The notes: generated by a model from the sequence alone, not told the origin. 41,208 bases of DNA from Brevinema andersonii (GCA_020722765.1 DYKD01000023.1:1-41208), one strand, 5' to 3'; counted from the first letter of the stretch, positions 1 through 6,963 are shown. A program made the numbers and translations.

Positions 1-1
1 A

Positions 2-85
2 AATTGGATTGACAATAGAAGTTCAAAAGAAATGATTAAAGACATATATTCAACCAGATCAATCGGTAGAGATATTGAATTATGA
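2..85 (+). CDS. Antitoxin C-terminus (partial, cut by window edge)
   Basis: An open frame runs from the window edge and stops at TGA 83-85, overlapping the ATG of the following PIN toxin by three bases (ATGA). The last 27 residues are hydrophilic and charged and include KEMIKDIYSTRSIGRDIEL. Such a tail directly before a VapC-type toxin, with translational coupling, is typical of a VapB-like antitoxin. The DNA-binding N-terminus lies outside the window, so the antitoxin family cannot be named. The gene belongs to the first visible integron cassette. Confidence 0.6.
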   Translation, partial: NWIDNRSSKEMIKDIYSTRSIGRDIEL

Positions 86-474
86 TTCTACTTGATACGG
101 ATGTATGTATTGAAATAATTCGTGGAAATAAAAATGTATTTGCTAAAAGAGTGCAAGAAAATGATACAGTTGGAATTTCATTTTTAACTGTCGCAGAATT
201 ATATTATGGTGCGTATAGGTCTAAAAATTGTGAACATAATATCAATCAGGTAGAAAAATTTTTACTAACTATTAAAATTATTGAAAGTGAATTGATTATC
301 ATGCAAAAATTTGGTGAATTAAAAGCTAAATTAAAACAAGATGATTTATTGCTACCAGATGCAGATATTTTTATAGCGGCAACAGCAATTATAAAAGCCA
401 AAAAACTTATAACGGGAAATATTGATCATTATAAACGTTTTAATCAATTAGAAATTGAAAATTGGATTAGATAG
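82..474 (+). CDS. vapC: VapC-type PIN-domain toxin (cassette 1)
   Basis: This 130-residue protein has the PIN ribonuclease layout. It starts MILLDTD (Asp5, Asp7), has an acidic residue in LTVAELYYG, then LLLPDADIFIAA, and a last acidic position in TGNIDHYKRF. PIN toxins use these clustered acidic residues to hold Mg2+ and cleave RNA, often tRNA. Length is normal and the gene appears intact. Its ATG overlaps the stop of the upstream antitoxin, so the two are probably translated together. An attC-like site begins 15 bases after the stop. Low GC and cassette context point to horizontal transfer. The RNA target cannot be read from sequence. Confidence 0.88.
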   Translation: MILLDTDVCIEIIRGNKNVFAKRVQENDTVGISFLTVAELYYGAYRSKNCEHNINQVEKFLLTIKIIESELIIMQKFGELKAKLKQDDLLLPDADIFIAATAIIKAKKLITGNIDHYKRFNQLEIENWIR

Positions 475-488
475 CGGCCAAACACATC

Positions 489-674
489 ACTTAACAGCGG
501 CTATGCGACACGGCTTTGTTGGATAAAATGCGGTTAGAACGCCGTTCAATGCTTTTGTCCAGCTGATCCGTCACAACCTTTGCAATTTGCTTTCTTGAAA
601 TGAAGAAGGAATTTTCAAGCAAAGGTTGCGCCGGGCTGGCCAAAAGCACTGCGCATGAGCCACGAACGTTAGGC
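489..674 (+). repeat. attC-like integron recombination site 1
   Basis: The right end holds a canonical R' box, GTTAGGC at 668-674 within ACGTTAGGCG. The left end holds ACTTAAC (489-495), which fits the R'' consensus RYYYAAC. The interior folds strongly: GCTTTTGTCCAGC pairs with GCTGGCCAAAAGC with one mismatch, and CAACCTTTGC pairs perfectly with GCAAAGGTTG. At 186 bp it is longer than most attC sites. The true left box may instead be the degenerate TTAGAAC near 534-540. Crossover would fall after G668. Confidence 0.65.
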
Positions 675-708
675 GAAACAAATGACCAAATAGATAAGAA
701 TAATACAC

Positions 709-752
709 TTGACAAATCGCTTTATTAATAGTATTATTTATAGTACTATTAA
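709..752 (+). promoter_or_regulatory. Promoter and operator of cassette 2 TA genes
   Basis: A consensus -35 TTGACA (709-714) lies 17 bases before TATTAT (732-737). A perfect 9-bp inverted repeat, TTAATAGTA at 725-733 and TACTATTAA at 744-752, overlaps the -10 and the start region, as expected for an operator bound by a Phd-type antitoxin. A GGAGG ribosome site follows at 756-760, six bases before the GTG start. Cassette 2 therefore carries its own promoter, as TA cassettes usually do. Confidence 0.78.
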
Positions 753-766
753 TTTGGAGGTTTTTT

Positions 767-1024
767 GTGATTAATACAATTACCGCAAATGCGTTAAAAA
801 CAAAAGGTGTAAATGCTATTGATGAAGCAACCCATGATGGAAATGAAGCTTTTATTTCTATCCGTGGTAAAAATAAATTTGTTGTTTTACCCATTGATCA
901 ATATAATCATTTACGAGAATGCGAACTTGAAGCTGCCCTTTTTGAAGCTCGAAACGATATTAAAAACAAAAAATATTTTTCAGAATCAGTTGATGCCCAC
1001 ATAAAGCGAATTAAAAATGTATAA
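767..1024 (+). CDS. Phd/YefM-type antitoxin (cassette 2)
   Basis: This 85-residue protein starts at GTG 767, chosen because GGAGG sits six bases upstream. The N-terminal half (ITANALKTKGVNAIDEA, then AFISIRGKNKFVVLP) has the layout of the Phd/YefM fold, in which a short helix and strands form a DNA-binding dimer. The charged C-terminal half would wrap the toxin. The stop overlaps the toxin start by eight bases (1017-1024). It presumably neutralises the RelE-like toxin and represses its own promoter through the inverted repeat at 725-752. Confidence 0.82.
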   Translation: MINTITANALKTKGVNAIDEATHDGNEAFISIRGKNKFVVLPIDQYNHLRECELEAALFEARNDIKNKKYFSESVDAHIKRIKNV

Positions 1025-1289
1025 AATATTATATACACATAGTTATAACAAAAAAGCTTCAAAGTTTATAAAAAAACATCCAGAATTAATTGGTCAATAT
1101 GAAAAAACATTAAAATTAATTGAAATTAATCCAAAACATCCATCTTTACGTTTTCATAAATTAAAAGGTAAATTATCAGACTTATATTCAATTTCAATTA
1201 ATATTTCATATAGAATAACATTAGATTTCATAATTGAAAAAAATACTATTATTCCAATTGATGTTGGCCCACACGATGAAGTTTATTGA
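1017..1289 (+). CDS. RelE/ParE-superfamily toxin (cassette 2)
   Basis: This 90-residue basic protein has the RelE/YafQ layout. Two N-terminal helices rich in Lys (YNKKASKFIKKHPELIGQYEKTLKLIE) precede a beta sheet containing LRFHKLKGKLSDLYSISINISYRITLDF and ending PIDVGPHDEVY. The GxHDEVY ending is common in YafQ/RelE relatives, where a C-terminal His or Tyr helps cut mRNA on the ribosome. Whether it acts on mRNA or on gyrase, as ParE does, cannot be decided here. It is intact, coupled to the antitoxin and followed 20 bases later by an attC site. Confidence 0.82.
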   Translation: MYKILYTHSYNKKASKFIKKHPELIGQYEKTLKLIEINPKHPSLRFHKLKGKLSDLYSISINISYRITLDFIIEKNTIIPIDVGPHDEVY

Positions 1290-1308
1290 TAATTTGGCCA
1301 TTTGCTTC

Positions 1309-1409
1309 GCCTAACAAGCGCTACCCGGTTCGCTCGAAGACTCGATTTCCCAAACCCGGCTATGTCACCACCAGGAGACCAAAGCTTCGCAAGCCCGTAT
1401 CCGTTATGC
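1309..1409 (+). repeat. attC integron recombination site 2
   Basis: This is the clearest of the three sites at 101 bp. R'' is GCCTAAC (1309-1315, in CGCCTAACAAGCG) and R' is GTTATGC (1403-1409, in CCGTTATGCG). The outer boxes are near-complementary with one mismatch. Inside, ACCCGGTT near 1324 can pair with AACCCGG near 1353, giving the imperfect cruciform that integron integrases recognise. Crossover falls between G1403 and T1404, so cassette 2 runs from about 669 to 1403 (735 bp). Confidence 0.85.
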
Positions 1410-1437
1410 GTAATTGCGCAGCAAAATCAAGAAAGAT

Positions 1438-1599
1438 ATGAATCTATTTGATATTAAAAAAGTTCATTCTAACGAGGAAAATCGGACCTATTACAGGTTT
1501 AGAAAGAATAAATATCGAGCCATCTTTTATATAGAGAATCAAGACTTTTATGTTGTAAAAATCGCAAAACGCGAGGAGGTTTACAAACAATGGCAGTAA
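1438..1599 (+). pseudogene. RelE-like toxin lacking its N-terminus (cassette 3)
   Basis: From ATG 1438 the frame gives 53 residues containing YYRFRKNKYRAIFYIENQ and VVKIAKREEVYKQW. These match the second half of RelE toxins (the YRLRxGxYRxIY strand pair and the HRxxVY end). The first roughly 35 residues of a normal 85-95 residue toxin are missing. The cassette itself begins at 1404, so the missing part lies beyond the recombination point. The frame can be extended to TTG 1414 without recovering RelE-like sequence. It overlaps the next antitoxin by 10 bases. It is probably inactive, although the C-terminal catalytic half is kept. Confidence 0.6.
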
Positions 1600-1778
1600 C
1601 ATCAATTAGATTCACTGGACAAGAAGAAAAAATATTAAATATTCTCACTGATTATTATCACGAGGACCGATCCAAAATTTTAAAACAATCATTGATTGAA
1701 TATTATGAAAACTTACTTGATCGAAAAGAAATTGAGGATTTTGAAAAAAAGAAAAAGACGTCGCGATACTCCGTCTAA
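1590..1778 (+). CDS. Ribbon-helix-helix antitoxin (cassette 3)
   Basis: This 62-residue protein begins MAVTSIRFTGQEEKILN, a short beta strand, followed by a helix-turn-helix stretch (YYHEDRSKILKQSLIEYYENLLD). That is the RHH dimer fold of RelB/CopG-type antitoxins. GGAGG at about 1574-1578 precedes ATG 1590. The stop TAA lies inside the R'' box of the next attC, which is common for cassette genes. It follows rather than precedes the toxin fragment, the reverse of the usual order. It may survive as an orphan antitoxin. Confidence 0.75.
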   Translation: MAVTSIRFTGQEEKILNILTDYYHEDRSKILKQSLIEYYENLLDRKEIEDFEKKKKTSRYSV

Positions 1779-1863
1779 CAAGCGCAAGCTGGCTCACTCA
1801 AACAGGCTTTTACTGCCTTTATAAAATGAACGCTCATTTCTATAAAGCCAGTTTTCGTTCGAC
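1773..1863 (+). repeat. attC-like integron recombination site 3 (end of array)
   Basis: R'' is GTCTAAC (1773-1779, followed by AAGCG as in site 2). R' is GTTCGAC (1857-1863), complementary to R'' except at one base, so the box departs from GTTRRRY. The interior is an imperfect palindrome: AAGCTGGCT pairs with AAAGCCAGTT, and CTTTATAAAATGA pairs with TCATTTCTATAAAG with one bulge. CAGGCTTTTACTGCC can form an inner hairpin. The site is 91 bp. Beyond the crossover the sequence is transposase-derived, so bases after G1857 need not come from an integron. Confidence 0.75.
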
Positions 1864-2554
1864 CCAAATTTTGCTTGCTGGTCTTCTTGATATTTTGATA
1901 AGCGACAACATCGGATTTCGCTCTTGTCACGATGTGTGCTTGTTCATGTGATTCCATAGCTTTTAAAAATACCGGACCGACCGCAAAAAAGGCGTCTAAG
2001 ACAACATACGCCTTGATTGAGAAAAGATTTGTAATCTCAAGGGCTTTGGATATCGGCCGTACGGCCATGCTTTCCTGTGAGTCTGAAGGATGAAATTCTA
2101 TCATTAAAGGCAGTAAAACGTGCCTTTTAAGGGTCTGGCATAATAGTCCAAGACAGGTTCCTCTATGTCCTCGAAAATAGGATGGCTTGCTGGCAGTCTC
2201 GGAGTTTTGACGTATTGTTCTGACTCCTGGCATTTTGCGTGCATCTTTCACGCTATTGGTATGATCCCCAAGAATGACATGTCTGCCATTGGCTGTTAAT
2301 GCTGACTTGGAATCCAATACCTGCCGTTGCCACAATGTAAGCAGGTACGTCACAGTAAAGGCTGTAGAATGGAAGAAATGGAAATTAGAGAAATACGCGT
2401 TTGGCGGAAGCGAAAGGGTACGCATGAGAGAAGAGACACCATAGTGGTCAGTTCTTGATATGAAGCCTATGATGATGACGATGAACCAGACAAACGAGGC
2501 ATTTCGGCTAAATGCCGGACGGAATGACATGAGAACAGAAGACAAATAACGCAT
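1775..2554 (-). pseudogene. Truncated DDE transposase (IS4-like)
   Basis: The start is ATG 2554, chosen for GGAGG just upstream; the frame is open to TTG 2584. The first 100 residues (FRPAFSRNASFVWFIVIIIGF and on) and the catalytic block ILGDHTNSVKDARKMPGV carry the first Asp. YVVLDAFFAVGPVFLKA carries the second. The frame then reaches NLGR and at about 1859 runs into attC site 3, so the last 32 residues are translated attC sequence. The third acidic residue and the C-terminal part of a normally 400-plus residue enzyme are missing. Inactive. The family is judged from motif layout; the precise IS group is uncertain. Confidence 0.8.
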
Positions 2555-2599
2555 TTTTTCCTCCAGGACTTGATTTTTGTCCAAAAAACAGTATATTAC

Positions 2600-2615
2600 T
2601 ATGCCTTAAGGCATA
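2600..2615. promoter_or_regulatory. Palindrome between divergent transposase and companion gene
   Basis: The perfect palindrome ATGCCTTAAGGCAT (2601-2614, extended by one T/A pair on each side) lies in the 89-base gap between the two divergent genes. It could be an operator or part of the element's end. No protein is known to bind it. AGGAGG follows at about 2631-2636 before ATG 2644. Confidence 0.35.
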
Positions 2616-2643
2616 TCTATAGAATATAGCAGGAGGTTTGTGA

Positions 2644-2931
2644 ATGACCAAGAAATCGATGAAAAAAATGGATGAGAAACTGGAGAAACTGGTCGGGGAA
2701 CTGGCCCAGTGCGGTCCGGCAACCCGGGGAAGCATAGTACTGATTGGGATGAAAACCAAACAGTACTATCTTTCCGTGAAGATCAAGGAAAAAACAAAGC
2801 TGATTTTTTTAGGGAAGAAGCGGGTGGAACAGGCCAAGATCTATCTGAAGAACTACAAGAAGATTCTTGACATCATTGAAAAAATGACTTATCTTGTCAT
2901 TGAAAGGTTACGGAAGGCTGACTCTGAATGA
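2644..2931 (+). CDS. Small transposase-associated protein (DUF6788-like)
   Basis: This 95-residue, Lys-rich protein contains the core GPATRGSIVLIGMKTKQYYLSVK, a strand pair followed by KTKLIFLGKKRVEQAKIYLKNYKKI. Proteins of this shape are repeatedly found divergent from this type of DDE transposase and are annotated DUF6788. The function is unknown; the beta-then-helix layout and basic charge suggest nucleic-acid binding. The start ATG 2644 has AGGAGG eight bases upstream. It appears intact although the partner transposase is truncated. The family name is from memory and unchecked. Confidence 0.6.
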   Translation: MTKKSMKKMDEKLEKLVGELAQCGPATRGSIVLIGMKTKQYYLSVKIKEKTKLIFLGKKRVEQAKIYLKNYKKILDIIEKMTYLVIERLRKADSE

Positions 2932-2938
2932 CAGATTT

Positions 2939-3210
2939 TAGCCTGAAAAACTTTTGACTGTCGAGTATAAAGTAATCACTGCTATATACTTTTTAGCACC
3001 CTTGATGACACCGTATGTACCTTCCCATGATTCCCCTTCAACTCACCCTGATGCAGCATCCAATAGACGGATATACACACCTATGCCAAAAGGTCCTTTG
3101 CCGATATTTTCAATGAATTTCTGGATTCTTTGAACAGTCTCTTCTGGAATATCCTGCCATCAATAAATCCGGGCAGAGATTCTTTTCCTGATCGTATTAA
3201 GGATTGTCAT
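2939..3210 (-). pseudogene. Nitroreductase-family remnant
   Basis: Reading the minus strand from ATG 3210 gives MTILNTIRKRISARIY, a TGA at 3162-3160, then DIPEETVQRIQKFIENIGKG and IRLLDAASG, a second TGA at 3045-3043, then EGTYGVIKGAKKYIAVITLY before TAA 2941-2939. The blocks are in one frame and match the N-terminal half of FMN-dependent nitroreductases (IRKRxSxRxY, then GTYGVIKGA). Two internal stops and the loss of about half the protein make it a clear pseudogene. It lies eight bases downstream of the gcvPB stop. Confidence 0.75.
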
Positions 3211-3218
3211 GCAAGTTC

Positions 3219-4664
3219 CTATTCCCTACGCAACAAGTCCCTGGCTGCCTTTGCTTCATCAACACGACGGACACTTGCACTTACAGGCGCCTGATGCAGG
3301 AGATCCGGTTCTTTTTCTATCTCTTGGACAATTTTCTTCAGATCTTCAATAAATGCATCCAGTGTTTCCAGGCTTTCAGTTTCTGTAGGTTCAAACATCA
3401 TCGCTTCTTTCACAATGAGAGGAAAATAAATCGTTGGCGGATGATATCCATAATCTATGAGCCTCTTTGCAATATCCAAAGTATGGACATCCTTGGCACC
3501 GAATTTCTCACCTGAAGAGACAAACTCATGCAGACAATATTCCGGAAAAGGAACAGGAATGAACTCCTTTATTTTTTTCAACATGTAATTGGCATTGAGT
3601 ACTGCCACCTGCGATGAACGTTTCAGTCCTTCAGCTCCCAGGATAAGCACATACGCATAAGCGCGCACAACAACACCGAAATTGCCATAAAAAGTCCTGA
3701 CTTTGCCTATGCTCTTGGAAGGCTTCACAAACTTGAATGCATCACCTGTTTTCTGCACAACAGGATATGGAAGATAATCCTTAAGGAACGCTTTCACAGC
3801 AACAGGACCTGATCCTGGGCCACCACCACCATGTGGTGTTGAAAATGTCTTATGAAGATTGAACTGCATCACATCGAAATTCATATCTCCAGGACGTGCG
3901 ATCCCCATGAGCGCATTGAAATTGGCTCCATCGTAATAAAGCAAGGCTCCACACTTATGAACAATTTCAGCGATTTTCAGGATATCCTTTTCAAAAAGTC
4001 CGAGAGTATTGGGATTTGTCAGCATGAAGGCAGCAGTCGTACTGTCACATTCCTTTTCGAGGGCTTCCAGATCAACAAGGCCGTTCTTACGGGATTTGAT
4101 AGTCTTAACAGTCATTCCTGCCATGGCGGCTGTTGCAGGGTTTGTTCCATGTGAAGAGTCAGGCACAACAACTTTGAGCCGCTGTTTCTCTCCCCTGCTG
4201 ATATGATAAGCCCTGATGATATTCATGCCTGTAAACTCACCATGAGCACCTGCTGCAGGCTGGAAAGTGACTGCATCAAAACCAGAAAGCTCTGCCAGCA
4301 TCTTTTCAAAATCATAAAGCATTTCCATAAGACCTTGCACTCGCGTCTCATGCAGGAGAGGATGCATAGAAACAACTGAGGGATGGTTTGCCATTGACTC
4401 ATTTATGCGTGGATTATATTTCATTGTACACGAACCAAGAGGATAGAATCCCACATCAACACCAAAATTCTTCCGTGAAAGATTCGTATAGTGGCGGACG
4501 ACATCATTCTCTGCCATCTTGGGAAGCACAGGTCCCTTTTCAGCGAACATTTCTGGAGGAATGGATGAAGCCCCCCCCGCATGTAACTCCTTCCGGTGAA
4601 TATAGGACGTGGACTGGGAATCATAATCAAAAACCGTCTTCATATATCTGGACATCTTATGCAC
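3219..4664 (-). CDS. gcvPB: Glycine dehydrogenase (decarboxylating) subunit 2
   Basis: The C-terminal half of the glycine cleavage P-protein, as a separate 481-residue subunit. It binds pyridoxal phosphate, takes CO2 from glycine and passes the aminomethyl group to lipoylated GcvH. The PLP lysine is Lys272 in NLHKTFSTPHGGGGPG. VGFYPLGSCTMKYNPR near 71-85 and VPDSSHGTNPATA near 167-179 are also conserved. The start overlaps the gcvPA end by eight bases, so the subunits are translationally coupled. Length is normal. It is the last gene of a gcvH-gcvPA-gcvPB operon; gcvT is not in the window. Confidence 0.97.
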   Translation of the reverse strand: MHKMSRYMKTVFDYDSQSTSYIHRKELHAGGASSIPPEMFAEKGPVLPKMAENDVVRHYTNLSRKNFGVDVGFYPLGSCTMKYNPRINESMANHPSVVSMHPLLHETRVQGLMEMLYDFEKMLAELSGFDAVTFQPAAGAHGEFTGMNIIRAYHISRGEKQRLKVVVPDSSHGTNPATAAMAGMTVKTIKSRKNGLVDLEALEKECDSTTAAFMLTNPNTLGLFEKDILKIAEIVHKCGALLYYDGANFNALMGIARPGDMNFDVMQFNLHKTFSTPHGGGGPGSGPVAVKAFLKDYLPYPVVQKTGDAFKFVKPSKSIGKVRTFYGNFGVVVRAYAYVLILGAEGLKRSSQVAVLNANYMLKKIKEFIPVPFPEYCLHEFVSSGEKFGAKDVHTLDIAKRLIDYGYHPPTIYFPLIVKEAMMFEPTETESLETLDAFIEDLKKIVQEIEKEPDLLHQAPVSASVRRVDEAKAARDLLRRE

Positions 4665-5997
4665 CTGCCTTTTTCAGCAGTCTGACAACACGTTCAATCT
4701 GGTCAACAGAATTCTTCTCAGTCACAGCCATTAAGAGCCCACCCACATGCCCTTCAAGTTTCACACCAGGAAAGATATCCTGCTTTTCAAGTTCATCCAG
4801 CAACTTATCCCTCTGCGCATCACTGCCAAGAGTGACTGCAAACTCATTGAAAAACGGGGATTTGAACAAGGGTGAAGCAGCACCAGAAGAGATCAAAGCA
4901 TCAAACAGCTGGTGAGCGCGGTTATAGGAAAGTGTGGCCACATCCTTGAGCCCTTGACTTCCCATCAAGGAAAGATATATGGCAGCCCGCAATGCAGCCA
5001 AAGCCTGGTTTGAACAGATATTGGAACTTGCCCGTTCCCGTTTGATATGCTGTTCACGTGCCTGCAGTGTGAGTACATAAGATTCCTTGCCTTCAGTATC
5101 AACAGTCTTTCCTACGATTCTTCCTGCAAGATTATGGATATATTTTTTTCTTGTGCCTATGAAACCAAGATAAGGACCGCCAAAACTGAGAGGAATTCCC
5201 AATGGCTGACCGTCTCCAACCACGATATCAGCTCCACACGCACCTGGAGTCTTCAACAGTCCCGAAGCAATGGGATACCAGAGCGAGACCAACAAAGCGC
5301 CTGCAGCATGAGTGAGGTCAGCCACTTGTTTCAGGTCTTCAACACAACCAAAATAATTCGGTTGTTGGACAATGACTGCCGCTACCTTGTCATCCAGCTT
5401 CGCTTTGAGGTCAGAAACATCAACAACGCCTTCTTTGATGTTGACCGGCTTGAAATTCATCCTGCCTGAAATATTGTATGTTTTCAGAATTTCCAGATAT
5501 TGCGGATTGATATTTCCAGGAACAAGAAAAACATTCTTGCCCTGGATATTGAAAGCCATCTTGGCAGCTTCAGCAAGTGCTGTTCCAGCATCGTAGAGGG
5601 ACGCATTTGAAACTTCTGTTCCTGTCACTGAAGCTATCAGCTCCTGGAATTCCCAGATAGACTGGAGCAATCCTTGGCTCATCTCTGCCTGATACGGCGT
5701 GTATGCAGTGAGAAACTCACCGCGTGATATAATCGAATCTATCACATCAGGGATAAAATGGTCATAAGCGCCCGCACCAAGGAAACTGACAATATTTCCG
5801 ACATGCGCCTTGTTCTTTGCGAACAAGACAGAAAACTTCTGACGCACTTCCATTTCAGTACAACCCTGAGGAACCGCGATATCTTTTTTCAACTTGACAG
5901 CATCTGGCAATTCAGAAAAAAGCCCGTCAAGAGAATCCTTGCCTATGTCCGCAAGGATTTTTTTTATCTGTGAAGGAGAGTGTGATATGAAATCCAT
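4657..5997 (-). CDS. gcvPA: Glycine dehydrogenase (decarboxylating) subunit 1
   Basis: The N-terminal half of P-protein (446 residues), which forms a heterotetramer with GcvPB. Family blocks include VSFLGAGAYDHFIPDVID, FLTAYTPYQAEMSQGLLQSIWEFQ (shown in part), the SNASLYDAGTALAEA segment, and PLGIPLSFGGPYLGFIG near the subunit interface. The split gcvPA/gcvPB form is usual in Gram-positive bacteria, Thermotoga and treponemes, unlike the fused enterobacterial gcvP. The gene sits two bases after gcvH and overlaps gcvPB. No disruption is seen. Confidence 0.97.
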   Translation of the reverse strand: MDFISHSPSQIKKILADIGKDSLDGLFSELPDAVKLKKDIAVPQGCTEMEVRQKFSVLFAKNKAHVGNIVSFLGAGAYDHFIPDVIDSIISRGEFLTAYTPYQAEMSQGLLQSIWEFQELIASVTGTEVSNASLYDAGTALAEAAKMAFNIQGKNVFLVPGNINPQYLEILKTYNISGRMNFKPVNIKEGVVDVSDLKAKLDDKVAAVIVQQPNYFGCVEDLKQVADLTHAAGALLVSLWYPIASGLLKTPGACGADIVVGDGQPLGIPLSFGGPYLGFIGTRKKYIHNLAGRIVGKTVDTEGKESYVLTLQAREQHIKRERASSNICSNQALAALRAAIYLSLMGSQGLKDVATLSYNRAHQLFDALISSGAASPLFKSPFFNEFAVTLGSDAQRDKLLDELEKQDIFPGVKLEGHVGGLLMAVTEKNSVDQIERVVRLLKKAGA

Positions 5998-5999
5998 GA

Positions 6000-6386
6000 T
6001 CAGGACTCTTCTGTTATGAAGCTCTTATAGGCATCCGCAGGGAGGACTTTTTCCAGTTCTTTGGGTTCTGAAAATTTCACTTTGATCATCCATGCCTGGT
6101 CATAAGGGGAAGAATTGACAATCTCTGGTTTTTTGACAAGAGCCTCGTTCACAGCAATGACGTCACCAGAAACAGGACTGATGAGTTCTGAGACTGATTT
6201 TACAGATTCTATTGAACCAAATTCCTTGTCAGCTTCAACTTTTTTTCCAGTTGCTGGAAGTTCAATAAAGACGACATCTCCAAGCTGATCCTGGGCATAG
6301 TCTGTAATACCAATGACAGCAACATCACCTTCCAATTTCAGCCATTCATGGGTCTTCGAATATTTCAATTCTGCGGGAACGTTCAT
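6000..6386 (-). CDS. gcvH: Glycine cleavage system H protein
   Basis: This 128-residue lipoyl carrier shuttles the methylamine group between P-, T- and L-proteins in the cytoplasm. The lipoylated residue is Lys63 in GSIESVKSVSEL. YSKTHEWLK and IGITDYAQDQLGDVVFIELP are the family hallmarks. The start ATG 6386 is preceded by AAGGAG. It is the first gene of the gcv operon, with a recognisable promoter at 6430-6457. gcvT, which in treponemes is commonly next to gcvH, is missing, so the T-protein must be encoded elsewhere. Confidence 0.97.
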   Translation of the reverse strand: MNVPAELKYSKTHEWLKLEGDVAVIGITDYAQDQLGDVVFIELPATGKKVEADKEFGSIESVKSVSELISPVSGDVIAVNEALVKKPEIVNSSPYDQAWMIKVKFSEPKELEKVLPADAYKSFITEES

Positions 6387-6417
6387 AAGGGACTCCTTGG
6401 ATTGATTTTTCCAGATA

Positions 6418-6457
6418 AATAGTACTATTAATATATAGAGTTCTTATGAAAAGTCAA
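6418..6457 (-). promoter_or_regulatory. Probable gcv operon promoter with palindrome
   Basis: On the minus strand, TTGACT (6457-6452) lies 16 bases before TATATT (6435-6430). The perfect 12-bp palindrome AATAGTACTATT (6418-6429) follows at once, over the expected transcription start. A repressor bound there would block initiation. No glycine-riboswitch-like fold is visible in the short leader. The same 14 bases, ATAGTACTATTAAT, occur in the operator of cassette 2 (740-753). Confidence 0.55.
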
Positions 6458-6553
6458 AGATATATAGTTTCAAGAGAAAGCCTGATTTACAGCAATGTAA
6501 AACTCAAAAATTTTCAAACAGATCAAAGAAAGAGAGAAACACCAATATTAGCA

Positions 6554-6842
6554 CTATTCAGTCAATTTTTTCAAAATCAGTTCGACTGGAATATTTATAA
6601 TTTCCTTGACGTGTTTGTGTGGAGTCGTGAGTTGGTCAAAAAATATCTTGACGAGTCCCTTGCTGTAGGATTCATAGTCTGGGATGATGGTTGTAATCCT
6701 CATAATTCACCCAGCTAAATAAAATCAGCCCGTCATAATGTTTTAAGGCAAGTTCATGGAATAGGTGGTCTGTCAAATTGATATCCTCTCCTATTATGAA
6801 TACGGATGAGTATCCTTTTTTTTCGCAATCTAAGACATAAAT
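6554..6842 (-). pseudogene. Degraded LacI-family-like regulator remnant
   Basis: Two minus-strand reading fragments look like protein. The one at 6842-6672 reads YVLDCEKKGYSSVFIIGED and, further on, YDGLILFSW. The one at 6703-6554 reads MRITTIIPDYESYSKGLVKI and ends EIINIPVELILKKLTE. The second resembles the end of LacI/PurR-type regulators (LTTIxxPxxxxGxxxVxxLxxQ, then LPVELIxRES). They lie in different frames and lack the N-terminal helix-turn-helix, so this is a decayed gene. The rest of 6387-6963 holds only the gcv promoter and the ATPase leader. Confidence 0.5.
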
Positions 6843-6963
6843 TCACTTATATAACATATTTAAAAAAAACAATATTGCAAATACTATTCATCTTTTTATC
6901 ATTTTATGGATTATCTGAAAAAAGATATATATTTTATCCATCAACCAAATAAAGGATTCCACT

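Noticed and set aside
571-894. Minus-strand frames over the first attC and the Phd gene
   Set aside because: They overlap an attC fold and an intact antitoxin gene with promoter and ribosome site, and their sequence is unlike any protein I know.
4421-4630. Possible frameshift at the run of eight C in gcvPB (4570-4577)
   Set aside because: The gcvPB frame is continuous and conserved on both sides of the run, so the length of the run is right.
6387-6470. Glycine riboswitch before gcvH
   Set aside because: The leader is only about 40 bases from the predicted start and shows no tandem aptamer-like fold.
6446-6718. 90-residue plus-strand frame upstream of the ATPase
   Set aside because: No good ribosome site and no recognisable motif; it lies antisense to the LacI-like remnant and the gcv promoter, so it is probably a shadow frame.
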